Part shown: in pieces, positions 54,206 through 62,582 of the stretch
Layout: each line of letters opens with the position of its first letter
How positions within the stretch are numbered: the first letter of the stretch is position 1
Assembly (NCBI GenBank): GCA_046329195.1
Contig: JAXLVB010000001.1
Coordinates: 2,666,001 to 2,730,000 of the forward strand
Reading direction: 5' to 3'
Source of the DNA: JAXLVB01 sp046329195
GTDB lineage: Bacteria > Bacteroidota > Bacteroidia > Cytophagales > Spirosomataceae
DNA: 64,000 bases
Notes under the pieces: model-generated
Told to the model about the DNA's origin: nothing
Databases searched by the model: none
Seen by the model: the letters and a program-made list of their open reading frames with translations, nothing else
Translations under genes and position numbers: made by a program

Positions 54206-56347
54206 ATGAAAAAAATAATTCTTTCTTTTTTTCTTGCTCTTACATGTACCATTGGCGTTACTCAAAAGAAATATGTATTCACGATTGATTCCTTACCTAT
54301 GCAAGGTGTGTTGCTTGACAAAGGCTGGAAATGGCAGGCTGGTGATAATCCTGACTTTGCCAAGTCAGATTTTGATGACAGCAAATGGGAGAGTATAGAC
54401 CCTACGAAGGACATTATGAATTTGCCACAAGTTAGACAAGCCGAAATTGGGTACCTTAGGCTTCACCTGTGGATTGATTCAACTTTGGTTGGAAAAGCGA
54501 TTGCGTTGAAACTATATCAAATAGGCGCTTCTGAAATTTATTTAGACAATTCTCTAATTCATAAAATAGGACATGCAAGTAAGAATAGCAACGAAGAACA
54601 AACATACGTAACAGATGGACACCTTTATAGCATCGTTTTTCAGAGGTCTGGTGAGCATGTCATTTCAGTTCGCTATTCTTATACCAAATCGAATCATTGG
54701 ATAAAGCTTAGGCCAGGAGTTGCCATTTTTGACTGTTTTAACGGCAGACTTTCTTATTTAGACAGGACAGTAGAAACGTACATAAAAGATAAAAGCCATT
54801 TTTCTTTTCTAAGTTATTCTAAACTTGGGATTTTCTTATTTTTAGGATTGCTGCATCTTTTCTTTTTCATTTCATATCACAAGCAAAATGCCAATTTATT
54901 TGTAAGCCTATATGCCTTTTGTCAATCGTATATTTATTATCTGGACAACGATAAAATTTGGGGAATTGATGGCAATTCTTTCTTTGTTAATACTCATTTA
55001 CTTATCCTATTAAACGTTTTTTCTACCCTTTTTTCACTACTGACTATCTATAGCTACCTTAAGTTAGCGAAAAACAGTACGTTTTGGGTTACCTTTTTAT
55101 TAATCGTAGTAGCCTATCCTATTTGTATTTATTTTAATAATTCAGGTTGGATTTACTTAACGTTAGGAATGAGTTTAGTGCTTGAAATTGAAGCAATCAG
55201 GGTATCAGTAAGAACGATTCATCAAAACAATTCAGGTGTAAGATATATTATCGTTGGCTGGGTTATCTATACCCTATTTATGGGGCTGTTTATCTTAATG
55301 GTCTTTGGCGTATTACCTTCTTTTGTATATGGCTATGATATAAGTTTTAATATTGCTGTGCTTAGTGTACCCATCTGTTATTCACTTATGTTGGCAAGTG
55401 ACTATGCTCGGACAAACCAAATTTTATTAGCTAAACTCAATGAAGTTGAAATCCTCTCAGCCGAAAAACAGCAAATATTGGCTACTCAAAACGAGACCCT
55501 TGAAAAACAAGTAGTACAACGCACTGCTGAACTCCAATCCACCCAAGCCCAACTCATCCAAAAAGAAAAACTCGCTTCTTTGGGCGAACTCACGGCAGGC
55601 ATTGCCCACGAGATACAAAACCCGCTGAATTTCGTCAATAATTTTTCGGAGTTGAGTGTTGGTATTGCCGAAGATTTGAAAGAGGAACTTAAAAACAGCC
55701 CTCTAACTCCCAATGGGGGAATTATTATTGAAGATAAAGCCTATTTCAGTGAATTAATCTCGGATTTAACCCAAAACCAAGAAAAAATCAACCACCATGG
55801 CAAGCGAGCCAGTAGTATCGTCAAGGGTATGTTAGAACATTCTCGCATGAGCACAGGCGAGCGCCAACTAACCGATTTAAATGCGCTATGCGATGAATAT
55901 TTGCGGCTAAGTTATCACGGCATGAGGGCGAAGGATAAAAACTTTAACGCTGATTATGAGCTGATTACCGACCCCGACCTGCCGAAAGTCAACGTAGTGC
56001 CGCAAGACATCGGACGGGTGTTGTTGAATTTGATTAACAATGCGTTTTATGCCGCCTACGAATCTAAAAAGTCCCAGCCCAAAGTGATTGTAAGTAGTGC
56101 TTCCATCGCTCAAAGCGATGGAAGCACTGTCATTATCCGAGTAAAAGATAACGGCACAGGCATCCCTAAAGAAAATTTAGCCAAAATCTTCCAACCCTTT
56201 TTCACCACCAAACCCACAGGCGAAGGCACAGGCTTGGGGCTGTCGTTGGCGTATGACATCATTACCAAAGGACATGGAGGGACGATTGAAGTAGAAAGTG
56301 TAGAGAGCGAGGGGACGACGTTTATGGTATATTTGTCTATTTTCTAA
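54206..56347 (+). CDS. Sensor histidine kinase 1, 7TM-DISM-like sensor
   Basis: A 713-residue membrane kinase. A signal peptide and an extracellular galactose-binding-like DISM domain (about 40-180; WKWQAGDNPDF, GYLRLHLWIDS) precede seven membrane helices (about 210-400), a coiled coil, and the kinase core: HisKA with phosphoacceptor His468 (GIAHEIQNPLNFVNNF), N box (LLNLINNAFYAAY), G1 (DNGTGIP), F box (IFQPFFTTKPTGEG) and G2 (GTGLGLSL). It is the first of five tandem paralogues, 10 bp before the next, and no response regulator is adjacent. A 33-bp palindrome (56096-56128) lies in frame in the ATPase domain, and another short one in the HisKA linker (around 55705-55724). Confidence 0.9.
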   Translation: MKKIILSFFLALTCTIGVTQKKYVFTIDSLPMQGVLLDKGWKWQAGDNPDFAKSDFDDSKWESIDPTKDIMNLPQVRQAEIGYLRLHLWIDSTLVGKAIALKLYQIGASEIYLDNSLIHKIGHASKNSNEEQTYVTDGHLYSIVFQRSGEHVISVRYSYTKSNHWIKLRPGVAIFDCFNGRLSYLDRTVETYIKDKSHFSFLSYSKLGIFLFLGLLHLFFFISYHKQNANLFVSLYAFCQSYIYYLDNDKIWGIDGNSFFVNTHLLILLNVFSTLFSLLTIYSYLKLAKNSTFWVTFLLIVVAYPICIYFNNSGWIYLTLGMSLVLEIEAIRVSVRTIHQNNSGVRYIIVGWVIYTLFMGLFILMVFGVLPSFVYGYDISFNIAVLSVPICYSLMLASDYARTNQILLAKLNEVEILSAEKQQILATQNETLEKQVVQRTAELQSTQAQLIQKEKLASLGELTAGIAHEIQNPLNFVNNFSELSVGIAEDLKEELKNSPLTPNGGIIIEDKAYFSELISDLTQNQEKINHHGKRASSIVKGMLEHSRMSTGERQLTDLNALCDEYLRLSYHGMRAKDKNFNADYELITDPDLPKVNVVPQDIGRVLLNLINNAFYAAYESKKSQPKVIVSSASIAQSDGSTVIIRVKDNGTGIPKENLAKIFQPFFTTKPTGEGTGLGLSLAYDIITKGHGGTIEVESVESEGTTFMVYLSIF
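56096..56128. repeat. In-frame 33-bp palindromic element in kinase 1
   Basis: AGTGCTTCCATCGCT (56096-56110), loop CAA, AGCGATGGAAGCACT (56114-56128): perfect 15-bp arms. It encodes 11 codons within a loop between the N box and the DNG motif. The same arms with the inverse loop TTG occur in kinase 2. Confidence 0.95.
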
Positions 56348-56357
56348 CCTGTTGACT

Positions 56358-58328
56358 ATGAGAATTTTATCATTTTCGCTTGCTTTCTCCTTTTTTTTTT
56401 ACTTTTGTTTGGGTCAAAAAAGGCAATCTATTGATAGTTTAAAGCATGAGTTAGCTATTGCCAGACATGATACCAGTCGAGTATTGCTACTCTGTAGTAT
56501 AGGATACGAATACCGAAATTTCAATGCAGATTCTGGAATTTTGTTTATAAATCAAGGTTTAAAATTGGCAAGACAAAGCAAATTTCTTAAAGGAGAAGTA
56601 AGGGCTTTGGAACGCTTAGGTGCCAACGAACGAGTAAGGGGAAATCTAATCCAAGCTTTAGATCTATTACTGAAAAGCTTAGAAATTGCGGAAAAAAATA
56701 ACTTTGTATATGATATAGCAAGAGCGTTAAATGGAATTGCTCTTATCAATTTTGGCATTAATGATTATCGCAAGGCATTGAATTATCATCAAAAATCACT
56801 TCGATTATTTGAAACAATCAAAGACAAAGAAAATAGCGCTCTTTTATTTTCTAATATCGGTCAAGACTACCTTAGATTGAATCAAATGGATTCGGCTTTA
56901 TACTTTGGTATCAAAGCCCTCAACGCAGAGTGGTACAAAAACGAAAAGGTAAGACACGATTTTCAACATATATTCATGCTGTTACAGCTTGGCGATACCT
57001 ACAAAAAAATGGGTAATGATCAGCTTGCTTTTGCCTATTACCAACAGGCAGTGCAAGAAGGAGATAAAGATGACCATCGAACAAGATCAGAGACTTATTA
57101 TCGTCTTGCTACCTACTATAAAGAAAAAAATCACATAGATTCCTGTATCTATTATGCCCAAAAAGGGCTTTTAGAGGGCGAACTGGCTTCTATCAAACGA
57201 ACAATATTTTTTTCAAGTAGTTTACTGTCAGAAATATATGAGCCTATCAATACTAAAGAAGCACTTCGCTATTACAAAATAGCATCTGCAGCATACGATA
57301 GTTTATACGGCATCACCAAAGTACAGGGGCTGCAAAAATTGTTTTTAGAACAACAAGAACGTCAACAAAAAAAAGAAATCGAACGATTAGCGTATGAAAC
57401 GCAATTGAAACAATATGCCTTTTTAGTAGGGCTAGGAGTATTGCTGGCTATTGCGTTTATTTTATATCGTAATAATATTCGTGAAAAGAAGGCAAAAAAA
57501 TTGCTTCAAGAGCAAAAAGAAAAAGTAGAAAGTACTCTTACTCAACTCCAATCCACCCAAGCCCAACTCATCCAAAAAGAAAAACTGGCCAGCTTAGGCG
57601 AGTTGACAGCAGGCATCGCCCATGAGATTCAGAATCCATTAAACTTTGTCAACAATTTTTCAGAACTCAGTGGCGAACTGCTTGAAGAAATGGAGGAAGA
57701 AATTGACAAAGGAAATGCCAAAGAAGTCAAGGCGATTTCAAGTGATTTGAAGCAAAACCTACAGAAAATCAACCATCACGGCAAGCGAGCCAGCAGTATT
57801 GTGAAGGGCATGTTAGAACACTCCCGCATGGGAACGGGCGAACGAGTGTTGACCGACCTCAATATCCTTTGTGACGAATATTTACGCCTGAGTTATCACG
57901 GGATGAGAGCGAAAAATAATCAATTTAATGCTGACTATGAGCTGATTACCGACCCTGACCTGCCGAAAGTCAACGTAGTGCCGCAAGACATCGGACGGGT
58001 GTTGTTAAATTTGATCAACAATGCGTTTTATGCTGCCTACGAATCTAAAAAGTCCCAGCCCAAAGTGATTGTAAGTAGTGCTTCCATCGCTTTGAGCGAT
58101 GGAAGCACTGTCATTATCCGAGTAAAAGATAACGGCAAAGGCATCCCTAAAGAAAATTTAGCCAAAATCTTCCAACCCTTTTTCACGACCAAACCAACAG
58201 GCGAAGGCACGGGCTTGGGGCTGAGTTTGGCGTATGACATCATTACCAAAGGACATGGAGGGACGATTGAGGTGGAGAGTGTACAGGGCGAGGGGACGAC
58301 GTTTAGTGTTCAACTACCTACAGTGTAA
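56358..58328 (+). CDS. Sensor histidine kinase 2, TPR sensor
   Basis: A 656-residue kinase. A signal peptide (ending CLGQ) is followed by TPR repeats (about 30-330; ALNYHQKSLRLFETIKDKEN, ALLFSNIGQDYLRLNQMDSA), a single membrane helix (about 355-372, AFLVGLGVLLAIAFILY), coiled coil, and the kinase core with His422. Exported TPR sensors in Bacteroidota kinases are presumed to detect proteins in the periplasm. The ATG at 56358 is preferred to a TTG at 56352. Its HisKA DNA is almost identical to kinase 5, while its ATPase DNA is almost identical to kinase 1, so it is a mosaic. Confidence 0.9.
   Translation: MRILSFSLAFSFFFYFCLGQKRQSIDSLKHELAIARHDTSRVLLLCSIGYEYRNFNADSGILFINQGLKLARQSKFLKGEVRALERLGANERVRGNLIQALDLLLKSLEIAEKNNFVYDIARALNGIALINFGINDYRKALNYHQKSLRLFETIKDKENSALLFSNIGQDYLRLNQMDSALYFGIKALNAEWYKNEKVRHDFQHIFMLLQLGDTYKKMGNDQLAFAYYQQAVQEGDKDDHRTRSETYYRLATYYKEKNHIDSCIYYAQKGLLEGELASIKRTIFFSSSLLSEIYEPINTKEALRYYKIASAAYDSLYGITKVQGLQKLFLEQQERQQKKEIERLAYETQLKQYAFLVGLGVLLAIAFILYRNNIREKKAKKLLQEQKEKVESTLTQLQSTQAQLIQKEKLASLGELTAGIAHEIQNPLNFVNNFSELSGELLEEMEEEIDKGNAKEVKAISSDLKQNLQKINHHGKRASSIVKGMLEHSRMGTGERVLTDLNILCDEYLRLSYHGMRAKNNQFNADYELITDPDLPKVNVVPQDIGRVLLNLINNAFYAAYESKKSQPKVIVSSASIALSDGSTVIIRVKDNGKGIPKENLAKIFQPFFTTKPTGEGTGLGLSLAYDIITKGHGGTIEVESVQGEGTTFSVQLPTV
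58077..58109. repeat. In-frame 33-bp palindromic element in kinase 2
   Basis: Same arms as in kinase 1 (58077-58091 and 58095-58109) but with loop TTG instead of CAA. TTG is the reverse complement of CAA, so the element is inverted relative to its copy in kinase 1 while the flanking codons are collinear. Confidence 0.95.
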
Positions 58329-58339
58329 TCAAAAACAAC

Positions 58340-60322
58340 ATGAAGTATTTTGTAGCTGGCCTTTTATTCTTTTTTCAAGCGGAACGGACTTGGTCACAAG
58401 TAGTTGCATCCAAGACCCAATTGGACAGCTTAACCCAAGCCTTATCCACCGCAACAAGTGATACACAGCGAGTATATCTGTACATCCAACTAGCCAAGGT
58501 AGCCCCTAACAAGAGTGCTATAATCAATTACGGACGGCAGGGGTTGGCACTGGCAAGGCATATCCAGTTTGACAAAGGGGCTATCCAGTGCGGCCTCTTG
58601 GTAGGGAATAATTTAGTGGAACTTGATTACTATAGCGCCGTTCCGATACTCTTAGAAACTAAGCAACTCTGCGAAAAACAAAAAGATGCTCGTACTATGG
58701 CCAAAGTATTGGGCTCTTTGGGGTATGCCTACAACAAGTTTGACTATCAGAAAGCGCACAACTACTATACAGCCTGTCAGCAATGGATGCAAAAGAACAA
58801 ATTGTCCGAATATGTATTTCCGATTACAACGTCATTGGGACAATTCTATAAAAATTGGGGAAAGTCCGACTCGGCCTTGTATTACTTGCAAAAAGGGTAT
58901 CAGATTGCCCTAAAAACAAATATACCCCTGCCACCCGAAGGGTTTTATGTGCCTTTTGGAATAGTCTATTATCAAAAAAAGCAATTCAAATTAGCAATGG
59001 ACTATTTTCGTCGTTCTATTGCTAGGACCAACTTATTTTATGGTCAGGCGCATCAAGGCATAGCTCTTATTTATCGAGACCAAAAGCAATTAGATTCGGC
59101 TAGAGTTTATGCCCAAAAGGCGTTAGCTTTTGAACAAAAGGATAACAAAATAATCTATATAATTCAAGATGCCGACTTACTTTTTGATTTATACAAAAAT
59201 ATAGATCCCGCTCAGGCTCTCCACTACCATCTGATTGCCTCGGCGGCTAAAGACAGCTTATTCAAGCAAGAAAAAGTAAGGCAAACCGAAAAGGTAGCCT
59301 ACGAAGAACAAGAACGAGAAGAACGAACCAAAAGGCGAATAGAAGCCAACCGAGTGGCTTACCAAAATCGCATAAGGCTCTATTCGATACTTGTGGTGTT
59401 GGGCGCCACTTTGCTAGGCGCCTTTTTTCTATATCGCAACAATCGCCAAAAGCAGAAAGCAAATGCGCTACTCAACGAGCAAAAACAAAAAGTAGAACAA
59501 ATGCTTTTAGAACTCAAAGCCACCCAAACTCAACTCATCCAAAAAGAAAAACTGGCTAGCTTAGGCGAGTTGACCGCAGGCATCGCCCACGAGATTCAGA
59601 ATCCCTTGAACTTTGTGAATAACTTCTCAGAACTCTCTACGGAACTTTTAGAGGAATTAGCCGATGAATTACCTCAAGAACTAAAAACTCCCCCATTGGG
59701 GGTTGGGGGGCTGTTGTTGGATTTAACCCAAAACCTTCAAAAAATCAATCACCACGGCAAGCGAGCCAGCAGCATCGTCAAGGGTATGTTAGAACATTCT
59801 CGCATGGGAACAGGCGAACGAGTGTTGACCGACCTCAATGCCCTTTGTGACGAATACTTACGCCTGAGTTATCACGGAATGAGAGCAAAAAATAATCAAT
59901 TTAATGCAGATTTTGAACTAATTACCGATCCTAACCTGCCGAAAGTCAACGTAGTGTCGCAAGACATAGGTCGGGTGTTACTGAATTTGATCAATAATGC
60001 CTTTCAAAGCCCCCCACCCCCCGAAGGGGGAGTCAGTTACCGCAAGAAGGTAATCGTGAAAACGTTTTTTGAAGCGAATAAGCAAAGCCCCCATTGGGGG
60101 TTTGGGGGCTTTTTAGTTTCTGACAACGGCGCAGGCATCCCAGCTGACATTCTGCCCAAAATCTTCCAACCCTTTTTCACGACCAAGCCCACAGGCGAAG
60201 GCACAGGGTTGGGATTATCATTGAGTTATGATATTATTACCAAAGGGCATGGCGGGAGGTTGGAGGTGGAGAGTGTGGAAGGGGAGGGGGCGACGTTTAT
60301 TATTTCTTTACCCATCATGTAA
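58340..60322 (+). CDS. Sensor histidine kinase 3, TPR sensor
   Basis: A 660-residue kinase with a signal peptide (ending TWSQ), TPR repeats (about 25-320), one membrane helix (about 352-369, YSILVVLGATLLGAFFLY), coiled coil and kinase core with His417, N box (LLNLINNAF), DNGAGIP and GTGLGLSL. The regions that vary between the paralogues are here filled by GC-rich palindromes: one in the HisKA linker (around 59686-59704, read as KTPPLGVGGLL) and two flanking a strand of the ATPase domain (60017-60030, read as SPPPPEGG; 60084-60112, read as SPHWGFGGF). The frame is intact. It starts 11 bp after kinase 2. Confidence 0.9.
   Translation: MKYFVAGLLFFFQAERTWSQVVASKTQLDSLTQALSTATSDTQRVYLYIQLAKVAPNKSAIINYGRQGLALARHIQFDKGAIQCGLLVGNNLVELDYYSAVPILLETKQLCEKQKDARTMAKVLGSLGYAYNKFDYQKAHNYYTACQQWMQKNKLSEYVFPITTSLGQFYKNWGKSDSALYYLQKGYQIALKTNIPLPPEGFYVPFGIVYYQKKQFKLAMDYFRRSIARTNLFYGQAHQGIALIYRDQKQLDSARVYAQKALAFEQKDNKIIYIIQDADLLFDLYKNIDPAQALHYHLIASAAKDSLFKQEKVRQTEKVAYEEQEREERTKRRIEANRVAYQNRIRLYSILVVLGATLLGAFFLYRNNRQKQKANALLNEQKQKVEQMLLELKATQTQLIQKEKLASLGELTAGIAHEIQNPLNFVNNFSELSTELLEELADELPQELKTPPLGVGGLLLDLTQNLQKINHHGKRASSIVKGMLEHSRMGTGERVLTDLNALCDEYLRLSYHGMRAKNNQFNADFELITDPNLPKVNVVSQDIGRVLLNLINNAFQSPPPPEGGVSYRKKVIVKTFFEANKQSPHWGFGGFLVSDNGAGIPADILPKIFQPFFTTKPTGEGTGLGLSLSYDIITKGHGGRLEVESVEGEGATFIISLPIM
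59686..59704. repeat. In-frame GC palindrome in the HisKA linker of kinase 3
   Basis: AACTCCCCC (59686-59694), ATT, GGGGGTT (59698-59704), followed by GGGGGGCTG. Kinase 1 has a related CTCCCAATGGGGGA at the matching place. Kinases 2, 4 and 5 have an acidic helix there instead. Confidence 0.75.
60017..60112. repeat. Two in-frame GC palindromes in the ATPase domain of kinase 3
   Basis: First: CCCCC-GAA-GGGGG at 60018-60030. Second: AAAGCCCCC (60084-60092) pairs with GGGGGCTTT (60104-60112) around an ATTGGGGGTTT centre. They flank a conserved beta strand. The CCC-GAA-GGG core is like that of the intergenic repeats at 11872-12761. Confidence 0.75.
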
Positions 60323-60332
60323 AAAGAGAAAA

Positions 60333-62582
60333 ATGAAAAAAGGAATAGCATTTATCTGTCTGATGGTATCCACGGTATTTTATTCAACAGCTCAGACTGT
60401 AATACCACCAGTCTATGAAATACATAGCGATACAATTTATTGGCAGGAAATTAAAAATACACATTGGAAACTATTAGAAGATAAATCAGGCAGATTGACC
60501 ATTGAACAGGTAGTAAAAATGTATGAAAAAGGACGTTTTCATTCCATAACTTCCAAAACGGATACGACAGTCAATACATACTGGTTTAGGTACAGCATCA
60601 AAAATGTGATGAGCAGAGAAGCCCATGTATCCTTAAATTCGATGTGTGCAATGGATGATTTTTATGTCTTGCAAACAAACGGAACATGGAAGCATTTTTC
60701 AAGTGGGTACAATCAACAGTGGGACAAAAAAGATGGTTTAAAAAAGGCAGATTGTATTCCACAGGTAGTACAGCCAGGCCAAGAAATACTTATTTTTCAG
60801 CGGACTCAAAACAAAAAAGCTGGCCTACCCCACGATTTTCAAATTGCCATTTTGAGCACACAAAAGGCTATGCTCGGAACATATGTCTCTGTGCTTGATA
60901 CAACACCAGTATTATTTCCATTTGAAATGATGATGGAAGTGTTTTATGCCGGTATGTTGCTGATTGTATTTGTTTTCAGTATCCTCTTTTACAGGGCTGT
61001 ACGTCAAAAAGTTTATCTGTATTTTGCTTTGTATGTGTTCTTGCTATCCATAACCAAATTCACGAATCCATTCTTTATTTTTATTGACTGGTATGATAGA
61101 GAAAGTGCAGCCATAGGTTACTATTTTTCTTTTCTAACTCCCTTTTTAACCTATTTTCTTATTCAGTTTATTCGCTTGTTTTTTTCTATTAAAACAAATT
61201 TTCCAAGATGGGATACCTTTTTATGGCTGCTAAGTATTGTTCTGATACCGTTACTGCTGGCAAGGGCATACTTTTTTATTCATTCTTATACGGACTTTCC
61301 GCTTTTGAGAAAGATTTTGATTATCCCAGGGTATAATTTTTTGTTTGTTTTTCTTCCACTACTGATTTCCTTGTTTATGTTCATAGGGGAGGCCAAGAAA
61401 AATAGCCAGTACAAAATCATTATTGCAGGAGCCTTGCCAAACTTACTTTGGCGTGTAATCACTTCCGCTTTTGATTTGTTTTATTATATCATTTACAAAT
61501 GGGATTCAAATGACTATTCTGGTTTCTTTAATTGGGCCTTTTATAATATCGTTGAAATCATCACCATGCTATGGTTTATTTTGTCGTTTTCTTTTGTGCT
61601 TTTTCAACAGTTTATAGAACTAAAAAAGCAAAACGTACAGCAAGAGCTGGATAAAGAACGTCTTGCCAAAGAAAAAGAGGTGGAACGAAATATGCTGATA
61701 GCACAGCAAAAAATACAGCTCGAAAAAGAAGTCGAAGAAAGAACATCTGACTTAAAAAAATCACTTGAAGAGTTAAAGCAAACCCAAACCCAACTCATCC
61801 AAAAAGAAAAACTGGCCAGCTTGGGCGAACTCACCGCAGGTATAGCGCATGAGATACAAAACCCACTCAATTTCGTCAATAATTTTTCAGAATTAAGCGA
61901 AGAATTGTTAACCGAAATGGAAGAAGAAATAGCGCAAGGGAATGCAGAAGAAGTCAAAGCGATATCAAAAGACCTAAAACAAAATTTAGCCAAAATCAAC
62001 CATCACGGCAAGCGAGCCAGCAGTATTGTGAAAGGTATGCTCGAACATTCAAGAGCGAGTACAGGCGTAAAGGAATTGACCGATATTAATAAATTGGCGG
62101 ATGAATATTTGCGGTTGGCCTATCATGGTTTGAGAGCCAAAGACAAAGATTTTAATTCCGATTTTGAATTGATTACTGATGAAAAATTGCCCAGAATCAA
62201 TGTTATTCCCCAAGATATTGGACGGGTGATATTGAATTTGGTAAATAATGCTTTCTATGCAGTTTCAAAACGAACTAACAACGTCGGAGAGGTTTTGAAC
62301 CTCTCTGACGTTAAACCAATCGTAAAAGTTTCTACTAAATATATTGACAATCAAATCATCATAAAAATAAAAGATAACGGAATCGGTATGAGTGAAGAAG
62401 TCAAAGCCAAAATATTCCAACCCTTCTTCACGACCAAACCCACAGGCGAAGGCACGGGTTTGGGTCTGAGTTTGGCGTATGATATTGTGACAAAAGGGCA
62501 TGGTGGCACTTTGGAGGTAGAGAGTGTGGAAGGGGAAGGGACGACGTTTGTTATTACTTTACCTTTTAAATCTATTGGATGA
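60333..62582 (+). CDS. Sensor histidine kinase 4, 7TM-DISM-like sensor
   Basis: A 749-residue kinase. A signal peptide (ending YSTAQ) precedes an extracellular beta domain (about 30-190; TYWFRYSIKNVMSREAHVSL, which resembles 7TM-DISM extracellular domains) and seven membrane helices (about 208-430), a long coiled coil, then HisKA with His506, N box (ILNLVNNAFYAV), DNGIGM and GTGLGLSL. The ATPase loop carries a different 33-bp palindrome (62280-62312) than kinases 1 and 2. The ATG at 60333 is used; earlier in-frame codons overlap kinase 3. Its stop overlaps the start of kinase 5 by one base. Confidence 0.9.
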   Translation: MKKGIAFICLMVSTVFYSTAQTVIPPVYEIHSDTIYWQEIKNTHWKLLEDKSGRLTIEQVVKMYEKGRFHSITSKTDTTVNTYWFRYSIKNVMSREAHVSLNSMCAMDDFYVLQTNGTWKHFSSGYNQQWDKKDGLKKADCIPQVVQPGQEILIFQRTQNKKAGLPHDFQIAILSTQKAMLGTYVSVLDTTPVLFPFEMMMEVFYAGMLLIVFVFSILFYRAVRQKVYLYFALYVFLLSITKFTNPFFIFIDWYDRESAAIGYYFSFLTPFLTYFLIQFIRLFFSIKTNFPRWDTFLWLLSIVLIPLLLARAYFFIHSYTDFPLLRKILIIPGYNFLFVFLPLLISLFMFIGEAKKNSQYKIIIAGALPNLLWRVITSAFDLFYYIIYKWDSNDYSGFFNWAFYNIVEIITMLWFILSFSFVLFQQFIELKKQNVQQELDKERLAKEKEVERNMLIAQQKIQLEKEVEERTSDLKKSLEELKQTQTQLIQKEKLASLGELTAGIAHEIQNPLNFVNNFSELSEELLTEMEEEIAQGNAEEVKAISKDLKQNLAKINHHGKRASSIVKGMLEHSRASTGVKELTDINKLADEYLRLAYHGLRAKDKDFNSDFELITDEKLPRINVIPQDIGRVILNLVNNAFYAVSKRTNNVGEVLNLSDVKPIVKVSTKYIDNQIIIKIKDNGIGMSEEVKAKIFQPFFTTKPTGEGTGLGLSLAYDIVTKGHGGTLEVESVEGEGTTFVITLPFKSIG
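62280..62312. repeat. In-frame 33-bp palindromic element in kinase 4
   Basis: AACGTCGGAGAGGTT (62280-62294), loop TTG, AACCTCTCTGACGTT (62298-62312), one mismatch. It encodes 11 codons (NVGEVLNLSDV) at the same loop where kinases 1 and 2 carry an unrelated palindrome of the same length. Confidence 0.95.

Noticed and set aside
58340..60322. Kinase 3 as a pseudogene disrupted by repeats
   Set aside because: All inserted palindromes keep the reading frame and the H, N, G1, F and G2 boxes are intact.
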